Assembly: GCA_013176395.1 (NCBI GenBank)
Contig: JABMLP010000008.1
Location: 1,116,001-1,180,000, forward strand
DNA: 64,000 bases
Source of the DNA: Venturia oleaginea
Taxonomy: Eukaryota > Ascomycota > Dothideomycetes > Venturiales > Venturiaceae
Direction of reading: 5' to 3'
Below are positions 11,697-22,590 of the stretch, one piece after another. Position numbers and translations under genes: made by a program. Under the pieces are notes generated by a model, which did not search any database, was not told where the DNA came from, and saw only the letters and a list, made by a program, of their open reading frames with translations. Position 1 is the first letter of the stretch; each line of letters starts with the position of its first letter.

Positions 11697-13479
11697 ATGC
11701 ATTATTCTTCTTTCACACTACTGATAGGAGCCATAGCGCCCTTGGCCATCGCCACACCAGTCCCACACTTCCGCCTTCCATTTCGCAGGTCGACGGGCGA
11801 CATCAGACCGTGGGATGGTGCTATTGAGCGCGATTGGAATGGTACGCTCGATCTAATTTCCCCAGAGATACCAAAGAAATCGACGGTGGAAACGCCACCG
11901 ATAGTATTGCACACAACTCTCGACGAAGCGCACCCATACTTTGCTTTCTTGAGAAAACTCGTCAAACGAAATTCACACCACGTTGTCTCATTACACACGA
12001 CGGACGACTCAGCAGACTGGCCGGAAACTGCCAAAGTACCTACTCCTATCCCGCTAGCTACGGCACCGCCTGGGGCACAACCGCCGTCTCCTGGGTCGCC
12101 TGGTGTCGCACTACTATCTCCTCCCTCGTCACCAAAATTTTACCCAGAAATCTTTGACTCGAACGTGCACAACGTCAAGCGAGCGGTGTCGGAGCCAATA
12201 CCAGCGCCGAATTCAAACAACGAAAAAAGACAACATCAATACGCGCCTCCCACTCCCGATACTGCAGACCAACCCTTGTCAGCCGACGAAGTCGAGGATG
12301 AGCGGGCAAGGCAAGAAGGACCTGAAGCGAATCAAATGCCACCTGGACATCCCATGCCGGAGAACTCGCCCTTGCCGCAAGATAAGGAGGGTGAGAGCTT
12401 CCCACTCATCGGTAATGTCAAGAGAGATATGATGACGCTTGAGGACTTGAAGAGGAAGATTGCAAGTTTGGATGTCAACAACGCCGAGTATGGCGAGGAA
12501 GTCAAGAAACTTGCTGGGAAAGCGGATCTTTTGGAGCAACGACAGAGGGAACGCGAACTCAAGGATAAAAGGAGTGCAACTATGAGCGCGGAACAACTCC
12601 GTCAAGTTGTGAAGAGTAAAACCATCAATACCGTGCAAGACGTCGAGGAGATGAAGAAACTTGTCGGTGAAGTCGATTTGACTGAGAAGCGCGAAGGACT
12701 ATCCTCGACATCGGCGCAACCTGCTCTAGCACCGGAACAACCCAAACTCATCAAACGTAACAACAAATTCGCCGGCTCCGATATCGTGACACCGGAAGAG
12801 GCATCACAAGCCTGGAAACAAACCCTCAAACCCACTAAGAACGAACGCGGTAAATTGGAAATTAAAGGCATGGAAACATGGGTTCATGCAAAACCCTTTT
12901 GAGCAGAGGGATGAGCATGATGCGAAGATGCAGAAGAAGTATGGGATGGGGGATGGGTATGAGGAATCTTCTTTGTCGGAGAGCTTTGGGAAGAGGGATG
13001 TGAGGAAGTCGCATTTGGAGAAGGAGACGGAGGGGGGGCCGAAGGGGGTTGAGGGTGGTGTGAAGGTGAAGATTGGGGTTTTGGCGGGGGCTGGGGAGGG
13101 GGATGTTGTCGATATCGCTTCCGCCGTAAACGAGGATACGGTTGCTCCTACTGTTGTTTCTGCCTACAATAAGGACAATAAGGAAAACCAGAAGGATAGG
13201 AAGGGTGGTAACAACCTTCAAAGTTACGGGCCTGGTGGTTATGGACCTGGTGGTTATGGTGGCGGACCTGGATATGGTGGAGGTAATGGGTATGGTGGCG
13301 GACCTGGCTATGGTGGAGCCAATGATTATGGTGGAAGCAATGGCTATGGCGGAGGCAATGGCTATGGTGGAGGCAATGGCTATAATAATGGGGGTTACAA
13401 TGGGGGTTACAACAATGATGCGAGGGGAGGAGGTGGGTACGGGTATGGTGTGAGGCCGTACAAGAAATTGAAGGTTTAG
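11697..13479 (+). CDS. Secreted protein rich in dibasic (Kex2-type) sites, with a +1 frame change and Gly-rich tail
   Basis: The start at 11697 gives a clear signal peptide (MHYSSFTLLIGAIAPLAIAT). The first frame runs to TGA at 12900. The next frame continues without a break from about 12886 to 13479, and the protein sense is continuous if the frame moves +1 at CCC TTT TGA G (12894-12903). About ten dibasic sites (VKR, EKR, DKR, IKR, GKR, FRR) punctuate the chain and suggest late-Golgi Kex2 processing. Two related helical modules of about 40 residues follow one another (MTLEDLKRKIASL.. and MSAEQLRQVVKSK..), both ending in KKL(A/V)G. The last 90 residues are Gly/Tyr/Asn repeats. The frame break may be a sequencing indel, a true mutation or programmed shifting. 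No homologue is recognised. Confidence 0.62.
13225..13455 (+). repeat. Coding GGY/GGGNGY repeat tract
   Basis: Imperfect 12- to 24-nt repeats encode GYGGGPGYGGGNGY-like units in the C-terminal tail of the secreted protein. Such Gly/Tyr-rich tracts are prone to copy-number change. Confidence 0.8.
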
Positions 13480-14218
13480 ATATTTGTTGGTTTTCCTTTG
13501 TAGGATAGAGTTTAGATACCTTTTTCCTTTTTCTTCTGTTATATCTAAGTTGTACTAATTATTTGTTCCTTGTGGCTTCGTTTCGTCTTTCTACCTTGAC
13601 TTACATGTTCTTCTTTTCGTCCCTGATAGCACCGCACCCATCCTTGCACTAACTTGTCAATTATTCTTTGGTATATCCCATCTACGTCAGGCGCTGGGGA
13701 CTCGTTGTGTCTATCTTCTTCTCTACACAACGTCAGCATCGATTCGTTAGATATTCATAGTTTGAAGTGCGTATTCGTTCTGAGTGCATTGGGAGACTCC
13801 GGGATTGGATATTGTTCTTGGGTACGTAGACTAATAACTACTTTAGGCGAATATTTTAGAGGGCTTGGGTGAGTTACGCACAGTACTAACAAACTATGGC
13901 GAGTGCCTCGGACGTGGATGGGACAGTACGTGATTGTCAAAGCGGGACACTTTGAGCTTCTCTACCGCCCGCTCATCGATTGCTCCTACAACGAACCGCC
14001 TAGGTTTTGAAGTCATCAAGATATATAAAACTTTTTGTCATTTTTAATGCTCCAACAACAAATACATGGATAACGGCTTCCCAAATCGAATAATTTCGTG
14101 GCAAAAACCTTGCGTCCCTCAAAAGGGTATCTCGACTATCCTTCATTCATCCTTCAAGGTCGCTCACTAAGGGTTCGACTTCTTGTGAGATTCCACGTCC
14201 ATATCCATCAAACGTCTC
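13480..14218. other. Intergenic region
   Basis: Downstream of the secreted protein and upstream of the F-box relic. A GTGAGT..TACTAAC pair at 13869-13893 looks like part of an intron, but no convincing exons surround it. No gene called. Confidence 0.45.
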
Positions 14219-15208
14219 TTGCGCCGGATTGCTCTCTTCCATCCCCGGAAAAAGAAGCTGGCAGTATCTACGTCTAGTATAAATTCACCAACAACCGAGC
14301 CCCAATTCTCCGATCTAGTGTCCCTACCTCAGGAATTATCTGATCGCATTCTGAACCATGCCCCCTTGGCCGATCGAATTCTTCTCTCCCAGACTTGCAA
14401 CGGTCTCCACAGCATGTTAATACCAAGTGTCGATCAGAATTCAACCAGAAACCCACGGAAGAGCAAATACTTCTACGAAATGAGATGTCGCAAAGGCTAC
14501 CAGATTGTTTTCTTTGCCTTACCTGCCGCCAGTTACATGCGATAGATATGCGCAAAAAGCCACTATCAATGCTATCAAGGACGCGATCCAAACTGGACAC
14601 CTATGGTCTATCTACTGTTCCGTTTACAGGATTAGTCATCAAAACATCCCCATCGCTGTCAAATTGGCGCCTGTGCAGCAGGACATTGTATAAAGCGTAC
14701 CAACTGAAAATCATGCTTCAACTCTCCACCCCAAGTCCATCAGGAACAAAGGACTTGAAACGACCCCTTACATCAGAGGCAAAAATCATAAAGGGACGTT
14801 TTCATCTTCGGATATGTAGAGAGTCACTACCCCCCAAGTCCAGAATCACTACCAGGTCCGATTCTCGGCTTCTGTCCACGTCTCGACTTTTGGTTTGGCC
14901 CGAGAAAGGTCATTTGTGTTATGGGCATCTATCTGCACAGGGAAATCAGAACTGTATACGTGAGCTTCGATGATCCCTCGCATCCAGTGTCGAGTAAATT
15001 TTCGTGTGAATGTTGGCCCACCGATTTTAATTTGGAGGTTGGGAGTCTGTATGCAAAGTTCACGGTTTGGTATGACCTTGGCACGGGACTGTATCCATTC
15101 GAGCCCGCTTGGGAAAGTCATGTGGATTTGCTTGGTCATGGGTGGACACGAATTAGGTTCGACTATACGCACGGAAGTATTCGTGACGCGTATGAGAAGA
15201 GTATCTGA
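14219..15208 (+). pseudogene. F-box protein gene broken by two frameshifts
   Basis: The first frame (14219-about 14430) carries an F-box: LVSLPQELSDRILNHAP followed by LLSQTCNGLHSML. The family sense then moves to another frame (about 14430-14930), with the typical LPDCFLCLTCRQLHAIDM segment. It returns to the first frame for the C-terminal part (14921-15208), with CWPTDFNLEV, WYDLGTGLYPFEPAWESHV and HGSIRDAYEKS. These three blocks in this order are characteristic of a large family of ascomycete F-box proteins. No GT-AG pair repairs both shifts, so two indels are the simplest reading. Assembly error is possible, but two in one gene is less likely. Confidence 0.65.
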
Positions 15209-16173
15209 GGATGGAGACGACTCCGAGGTTTCCACGGAAATAAAGGGGCGTCGTTCGTCCATTTTCTATTCCGCCCACACCTTGAAGTGCGTGTCTGAAA
15301 ACTTCTACAGTACGAGATGGTTCGATTTCAAGGCGCCGCAATTTATGCGTAGAGGTCGTAGAGAGAGGTGACGAAAAGCAATAAAATACAATTAAAACCC
15401 CAGTGCTTCAACGTAAAGTCTATCGACCAATTTCAATCAACAAACTCCACATATTCAACGTAGGGAGAGACACGACGTACGTTTGTCAATCTAACTATAG
15501 CCTACCTTCGGGACTCTCCAAGTCGTTATCTTTGCCTGAAATCGGTGCTGCTTTCCTCGGGTGTGAAGATTCAAGGTTTCTGGGATAGGGATAGGCGTTT
15601 GGTGGTAACAGAATGGCGATAGAATGGCAACAGAATGGTCACAATGGGGCGCTCATGTTCAAGGTAGTGCATAGTTGAATATCGTACACTTACACGAGAT
15701 AACATTTCACCAAAGGAAGAGGTGGGAGCTCCCTTGTGGCAGGGGTCGCAAGGCAGCGATCGCAAGGAAGGGAAATAAGAGTCGAGCGTTCATTCAAGGA
15801 GTTGGTTCTACTTCTGATTAGCAATAGTATTTGGTGGTGTTTTCTTAGGGGCTGGTGATGATGATAACAATCTTTACTGCAAAATTAGATTCTCCGGTCT
15901 GCAAGACTTATGATGATAATCAATAGACCTGTAAGGCAGAGCGAGTGCTTGAGTATCCTAGCAAGTCCGGGAAATTAAGCAGAGCCCAGTTTGTTCAGTC
16001 CGACAATCTGAAAGCCTACGCCCGAGCATGATCTGATCACCGATGTCAACTTTTCGTGTGGGCAACTCGAGCACAGAGATTAAGAGAATATATAGGGGGT
16101 TGGAGGAGGTCCATGGAGCATTAGCTGGCCAGTATGATGTAGTTTTGCAATTCTATTTCATGTTAGACAAAAA
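15209..16173. other. Intergenic region with a short tandem repeat
   Basis: Holds four imperfect copies of a 10-nt unit (AGAATGGCRA-like) at 15608-15647. The rest shows no coding signal. Confidence 0.45.
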
Positions 16174-17528
16174 TTATCCCTCTGCCATGGGATCTGCATA
16201 AAAAATTGCTAATAGCTTGTCGACCGTGTCACGTAACGGCTCCGGATTCAGATGTAGCGGCAAGGTCGTGATGTGCCTCCGCTGGACGAACATGTCAGCA
16301 GCTGGAGAAATCATATGCCGGGCAGAGACTTACATGGGTGAAACATGCTGCCTTGTAAGTTTGATGGTACATCAACTTGTAATCCTCGTCTCTGATCGCC
16401 TCCTCCCTCGACCCGTCGTCAACACTGTTGCCAATGCTACCTGTATTTGAGACGATTTCGGAATTTCTCCGTGAATGCGTCGGTTTCTTTCTTTGCATTC
16501 CGTAAAGGCGCATTCCAGCCATGACCAGGCGAGAGATCATTTCTTTGTTAGCATCCCCCACCGTAGCATTTTCAGAGATGCTAGTGACTAGTGATAGAGA
16601 GGACCGTTTGGCATTACTGTCGAGGAGCCCTCGTCGGCTAGCAGGTCGAGTGTCTGATGAAAAGCTTGGAGAGCGAGAATGTGGTCTGGCAGTTTGTATG
16701 GGTGGAGCGAACGGGGAAGGATCGCTCCTTGATTGCGAAATCAGGGCTCTCTGGCTCTTCGCATCGTCCTCTTTCTGGGACTGCGAATCCTTGGGCTTTT
16801 TCTGGCCGATCAATGTTGTGATGTTGGACAATTTCGAAGCTGCTGCGGCAATGCTTTCACCCCCTCTTCTACGTGCTTTCCTTTGTTGTGAAGCAGCTGT
16901 ATCAAAGACTTCTTCAACACGTTTTCGCTTCTTTTCCTTCGCGATGGCTTCGGTGCGTAGCTGCTCGAGTGGCGGGAGGAACTGAAAGTGGTCGTCGGAA
17001 TTTGACGCAGGAGATGTCGGGGGACTTGGTATAGCTGAGAGAAAGTCTGGACACAAGGGCAAAGCTTTCACGCGTATGGTCGTATCCTGGACGGTGCTGG
17101 TGGAAGGGTGTTGGTCATACGGATCAACTACTGCATAAAAAAGAATTTGTGCTGATGTCTCTTTCACTTGGGCGAGAATACCAACTTCCGATTGCTGCGT
17201 CGACTCCTGCCACCAAAATTTGCCGCTTGTTTCGTCTTTTGCACGTGGAGGACGCATGGTTAGGCTGTTATTGAACCAGTCGGCGGCCGCAGCAGTTAGA
17301 TCCGTCGTCCACACATCGCAAGCGGGACCAACAACGAGCGCCAAAGGAACTCTCGCCATCTCAACGAAGTCTAGAAAGTGCAGTTCGGTTGTCGTAGGAC
17401 CCAGGAATGGCCAGCTCGAAGACGTAGAAATGTCTATGTCTGGCAGTTGTTAGTAGACGACCTTAGGGGTAGATGCGCCGTTTACCAGGAATAACGTTAT
17501 CACCGATGTTCAAACTGAGGCTTGCCAT
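16174..17528 (-). CDS. SLD7: Sld7-like DNA replication initiation factor
   Basis: In yeast, Sld7 partners Sld3 in loading replication factors at origins. Exons are complement(16174..16281, 16334..17439, 17486..17528), 418 aa. The tiny first exon starts MASLSLNIGDNVIP and joins through an intron with a CTAAC branch site. The N-terminal part resembles the Sld7 N domain. The middle is disordered and Ser-rich, with a basic nuclear-signal-like KEKKRKR. The C-terminus matches the Sld7 C-terminal domain: DEDYKLMYHQTYKAACFTH, then across the last intron RRHITTLPLHLNPEPLRDTV and LLAIFYADP. The last exon is lost if the frame is read through the intron. The assignment rests on the C-terminal domain. Confidence 0.68.
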
Positions 17529-17916
17529 CGCAAAGTCAATAATTGATAAGATGATGCGCGTAAAATTATGTCTGGTTGATAGATGAAGGTGTTGAGAGTT
17601 CGCGCGTTGTGAACGGCACTAGACGCGTTTTAGCGGCAATTCCTCGGTCCTACCCCGTCCTATTTGCACACCCTTGTTGAGAAGGCTGCCCAAAAAGCAA
17701 TTGGGCAAGTCATTTAAACAGGTAAGACATGTTCTATTACTTACAAAAGAAAGCCAAAGTCGAAAACTCAGCTCTGCCTCAGATTTCAATCATCATCCTT
17801 CTCGTTTCGAACAATATATCAGAGACCTTGTCTTGTAGCTACATAGTACCATTACATTTTAATTCATCAACATCTTCAGGCTTTCATGCATCTGTTTCTA
17901 GCTTCTTGTTTGAAAA
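17529..17916. other. Intergenic region between tandem minus-strand genes
   Basis: Promoter side of the Sld7-like gene and 3' side of the MFS transporter gene. No further feature recognised. Confidence 0.5.
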
Positions 17917-19955
17917 CTAATATTCCATGTATGAGCCATTCTTTTCTGATGGTGATTGCTCACTTTTGACAGTACCAGCTGTCCGTTGTCTAATGCGCTT
18001 CCCATAGATATACATGACAGGCAAAATGCAAGCGAGAACCCCCAAAACCCCGGCATAGATGGCGAAGCTGCCGAGGAATCCGCGCTGCTCGATCCAGGTA
18101 GTGGCGCGAAAGGACATGGCGAATCCAATGATGCATCGCCAGCTGGCAACATTGACAAGAACCGGTCTACAAGCAGAGATTAGTGCCGTAAACGGGTCTT
18201 CGAGAAGAGATACTTACCCAGCCCATTGTGGGTAGCTCTCGATAATGTAGACTGATAGAACCGTGTTACCAGTAAGAATTCCGAGCGAGATGCAGAAGAT
18301 ACCCGCGAGCATGACGGACCAGTGCACCGTCCTTAGGTGCTCTCCGGCGTATCCAAAGAGTATACAACCGATGATTGCAAAGATCAATGGAATTACGAGG
18401 TTTAGCAAGTTTCCTTCCGGTTCTTTTTGACCGCCGTTGCGTCTTGCCACAACATTCGTCACTTTATCGGCAACATATCCGCCGAGTAAGGCGACAAAAG
18501 GAGTGGCAATGACGACTGGGATAACAGCGAGACCTAGGGTCCTGAAATTCCAGCTTTGAAAATAATTGTCAGATATATAACACTGCAATGTGTGTTGCCG
18601 AAGACTTACCCGGAAGCAATAAGCACAGAGGATCCAGTTTGGCTGGCTGCGCCTTGAATGGCGATGAGCATGCTGTTGACTGCAATTACCCAAAGGATAT
18701 TCGGGAAGATCATAGTACGGAGAGTGTCGATAATGGATCTTCCAGCGGCCTTGTGCTCAAAACCATTCTGAAAGAAGCCTAGATTGGTCCATATAGTTCG
18801 AGGACCGTATGTCGTGGCGTCTAAACGAGGACGATTCTCGCCAGAGAAAAGATAGTACACGTTCTTGCCACCTATAACGTGGTTAGATTGATATATAATT
18901 AAAGATTAGGATAGGGATGTTCACCTAGCTCCTCCCTTGATCTTTGCCAGCGGGTCTCTGGAAGAAATGCGACCAGCGCGAGCCAGGCCAAGACTGCTAA
19001 AGCTGAAGTAAGGAAATACAAGTATCGCCAGCCAATATCGGCAACGATAACAGGTGAAGTAATTCCTAAGCCTACGATAATCAGGCCCTATATCAATTGT
19101 TAGTTTTGATCATAGTTGCAAAGACTGGTAGCGTACCTGAGTTGACCATACAAAGCTCATGGCTCTGTTCCTCTGATGAATGAAGACCATGTCCTGGATG
19201 ATTAACGGAATTAATGCTTCGACGGCACCGGCTCCAAGAGCTTGGACACAACGAGCGGCGATGTGGCTGTCGAGACTGCGGCTCATCGCGGCCCAGAATC
19301 CACCAGACCAAGCCATGACACCACATACGAGCAGGACTGGTCGTCGACCAACTGAAATGGAAAGAGGGACGAGGAAGTAGCTGCTGATGCCGTTGGTCAA
19401 AAGTGGTAGCGAGGCTAAAAGTGAGATCTTCCACAAGGGTGGTCCTCCAAGTCCAGCGAGCAATTTCAAAGGGTTGAGGTTGACGACTCCGGGGGGATTC
19501 AATGCTGAGACGTCGACCAGGGCGAGAATCTTAGGGTCGATTCCAGCATATTCGAGAGCGAAGACAGGAATTAGCGCGCCGATGATGGTCTCTGCAGAGA
19601 GCGCAAGAGCCCCGACTATAATTGCAGTGATTAGCGGGGTCTTCCACAGACCATTCCGTGTCGAGTACTTACAGAAACAAACCGATACAATAGCAGCTAT
19701 CTTGCGCCATTTTGGTAAGTTGAGCGGATCTAGCGATGGACATCGTCAGTCATCCGATGCTTTCCAGGTTTCTTCCTTGAGCGGTGAAGAAAGCGCCCTA
19801 CCCTTAGGATCAGGAGTTGGCATAGGAATACAGTTCAACTGCCCATTCTCATAGAGATTGGTAGTTCCCACGACCTGCGTGGGAGTCTCCGATTGCGGAC
19901 CAAGTGGATAATCATCCCCTCCAGACTCGAAGTACAGCGGGTTCTGATTTCCCAT
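17917..19955 (-). CDS. Major facilitator superfamily transporter
   Basis: Multi-pass membrane carrier, probably a proton-coupled small-molecule antiporter or symporter; substrate unknown. Exons are complement(17917..18166, 18218..18553, 18610..18871, 18925..19087, 19137..19615, 19673..19729, 19802..19955), 566 aa, with six short GT-AG introns, all frame-consistent. The cytoplasmic N-terminus ends in PTPDPKDPLNLPKWRK, the usual lead-in to helix 1 of fungal MFS carriers. SVGRRPVLLVCGVMAW is the loop 2-3 GRR signature. About twelve hydrophobic helices follow, split by a long central loop (ENRPRLDATTYGPRTIWTN), and the protein ends in a charged tail. No biosynthetic cluster surrounds it, so its cargo cannot be inferred from context. 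Confidence 0.86.
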
Positions 19956-21447
19956 TCTGCTGATTGTGAATGATAAATAACGAACGTCGGATTAGTATTA
20001 AAATCGGGTGACCTCCATGGAACTGGAATTAAGAGATTGGGAGCGGCAAGAACCAATAGATACACCAAATTGCATTGAGCACTCCCAAGCACATGTCAAT
20101 CCACCTGCCAAGGGAAATGATCAGAATCAATGAAAAGGCCGCAAGAGAACATCGGGCAATGCTGTCACCATTGTGGTGAGGCTCATGAAACCAGGGTTAC
20201 AATGCGTTTCGAACCCTGTATAAAATGGTGTTGACAACCCGAAAAGACTCGCAATAAACAAAATCTGGCCAATTGGACCAGAATCCCCTCAGCTGCGATG
20301 AGATTGAGGTCCATGGTCCATAATAATCTACCCCAGCATTCTGGAAGGTCGTTGTAACCTTCTCTGCAGAAGTCCCAGGATTGGTCAAAGAACGCTCTTA
20401 GTAAGCACATCGGGTCCACAAATGTACGGCAAGCCAAACTTGGCCCAGATGCTTGATTCTTGTCTTGAATCAAGCTGTGGTGTTTCTTTGTGTCTTCTGA
20501 AGACGGTGTAGCGTGAACTTGGGCAAATGCTTTCTGTTGCCGAAGAAGTGCTGCGCCGTCGCTTTATACGCAAGTTGCAGGGCCAGCAGGCCAGAAATGA
20601 AGAAACATCAATGAGAGGAGAGCTTGCTGCACAGCAACTGGTGGGAATCACAAGCCATTCTATGAAGAGCTTGTGAGAAGATTCAGGGGCGGGGAAACCT
20701 CCAATGGCCACACAGGTTCTTTGGTCTAGGCAGAGGATGTGACGGAGCATTGCGTGGCTATAGCAGATTCATTCAATCAGCCTACCCAAAAGGTTTCCTC
20801 GCGTATGCCGATTGAAACCAGGTCGTTGGGGAAGACGTGATGAAGAAGGGCATGGCGACGCGATGGCGACGCGATGCGTTTCGAAGGCTTCGGCATCATT
20901 ATAACTTGGTGATCCGAAATTGTGGAATATCATGCTTTAAAGCAGTTTCGGGATCGGTTTTTGGACTGCTTTCTGATATGATGATTGGGTGGATGGATGG
21001 AGGTGTATGCTGAGAAAGGTGCTCCGAGTTCCGAGTCCTGTGAAGGCCACCAACGTGATATTTCGGATCCAGGAGCGAAAGCATCATCATCAAGGCGGAG
21101 CTTCTTGGAGACGCATCTCGGTCCAAGTTGCAACCAGCAGAATAAACTTCTCAGATCTCTTGAGAGGAAATGTCGAGTTGAATTATCACGTGACTTGTGT
21201 CCTACAAGGTGGTTCGCGAGTCATGTCCACCAAGCTCTCTTCATCTCGACAAAGGCCACCTCGACAACGCACAACTGGAAACCTATCGCTAACAATCCCC
21301 ATAAACAGACCAAACTATAACAGAGTCTAGGGCAGGTGTAGGTACCACACCATCAAATTGAGTTCCTGGGCTGTGCTGCCTGTTTTGCCTAATACTTCGT
21401 CCCATTCCTGCCTCCATCACGTCTGTTGTGCCTCGTTGTATCGAACC
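19956..21447. other. Divergent intergenic region, no gene seen
   Basis: Upstream of both the MFS gene (-) and the gene at 21448 (+). Small open frames occur on both strands, but none has a recognisable domain or splice pattern. Confidence 0.5.
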
Positions 21448-22590
21448 ATGGAGGGCGCAGCTAACGCCATCTCGCTCTTCATAACAAGAGCCCTTCCCTT
21501 TCGCTCTGCTCACTCTGAAAACAGGACACAAATAACCTCCCCTCATCAGACCTCATCACATCAACGTCCCGAACGCCCGGGAGATGGTGGTCAGATGCCA
21601 AAGCCACGTCAAAAGCTCCGAGCACGATCCAGACGTCTCATGGACAAAATTCGACGAAGGGAAGCTACCCTTCTCGACCTGATTGACGAAATCAAAAAAT
21701 CGGGATGCAACCCGCAATCGCAATCACCACTTTTCAAGATCCCAGGAGAAATTCGCGAACATATCTTCTCTTATGCCCTCGGCGAATCAGATGGAAGAGA
21801 GGCCATATCGCCGCATGATTACTGGTATCGCCCTGATTACCCAAGCTATCGCTACATCGATACTGCCCTCTTGCGAACCTGCCGTCAGGTTTGGGTTGAA
21901 ACCTATACTCTACCACGACGGAATGTCTCACCACGCATCTGGCTTGGGTCAGCTGATAGAGAGTCTCCACGGAGTAAGAAAAAGATATGTCTCTAGCTGG
22001 ACCAATTACTAAATAGAAATTAATCAGGATTCGCATACGCCGAGGGCATCAATGAAGAGATTTTGTTCCCAGCCATGGATTCCGATATCTTCCGGCGGAC
22101 CATTCATCCTAATGAGAGTCTGCAAGTCTTTGCTCAGATGTATGCACTAGAATGGGGCGAGCTGAACGAGGCGCTTCAGAATGCCTCGGTGAAAACATCC
22201 CCGCGTCGAATCATCATCACTCTTCGTTACACAGACTGGTGGAATTGGGAATCCAGCAGTCCTCTTCGCACCAAAGATACGTGGGCCCAGAACTTCGAAG
22301 CTCCAAATTCTGTTGAAGAGATTGTCCTTGAGTTGGAGACTAGGAATGGAAAGAAGCCAGAGCTGGACGCCCTTATTTCCACGCAGGTTTCGAAATGGAC
22401 GTTTCATACGGAGAATGAGCAAGACCTTGTGCTGTATGGCCAACCGAAAGAAGAATTTTGGGTTGGGTCTGCAAAGCCCGGAGGAGCTACCTACCAACAC
22501 CATTCTGAGTATGCCAATCAATCCGGGCCGATGGGTCAGGACGAGATGTTGTACTACAATGTCAAAATGAGGTGGAGAAGAGCTGATTGA
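21448..22590 (+). CDS. Unknown fungal protein with F-box/2EXR-like N-terminal motif
   Basis: Read as join(21448..21973, 22028..22590), 362 aa. The start at 21448 is in a strong context (accATGg). A basic segment (KLRARSRRLMDKIRRRE) precedes FKIPGEIREHIFSYAL, the LPxEIRxxI core of fungal F-box/2EXR-like proteins. LLRTCRQVWVETYTLP follows, typical of the same group. The 54-nt intron joins ..ESPRR to FAYAEGINEEI in frame. The second exon is Trp-rich and acidic, with ITLRYTDWW. This is the only apparently intact member of this motif class in the window. Its partner or substrate is unknown. Confidence 0.66.

Noticed and set aside
12850..12906. Intron (GTAAAT..GCAG) to explain the frame change in the secreted protein
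   Set aside because: Its 57-nt length is a multiple of three, so it cannot move the frame; no other nearby GT-AG pair gives the needed shift.
20205..20230. B-box-like GGTTCGAAAC on the minus strand, possible tRNA
   Set aside because: No matching A box, acceptor stem or cloverleaf around it.
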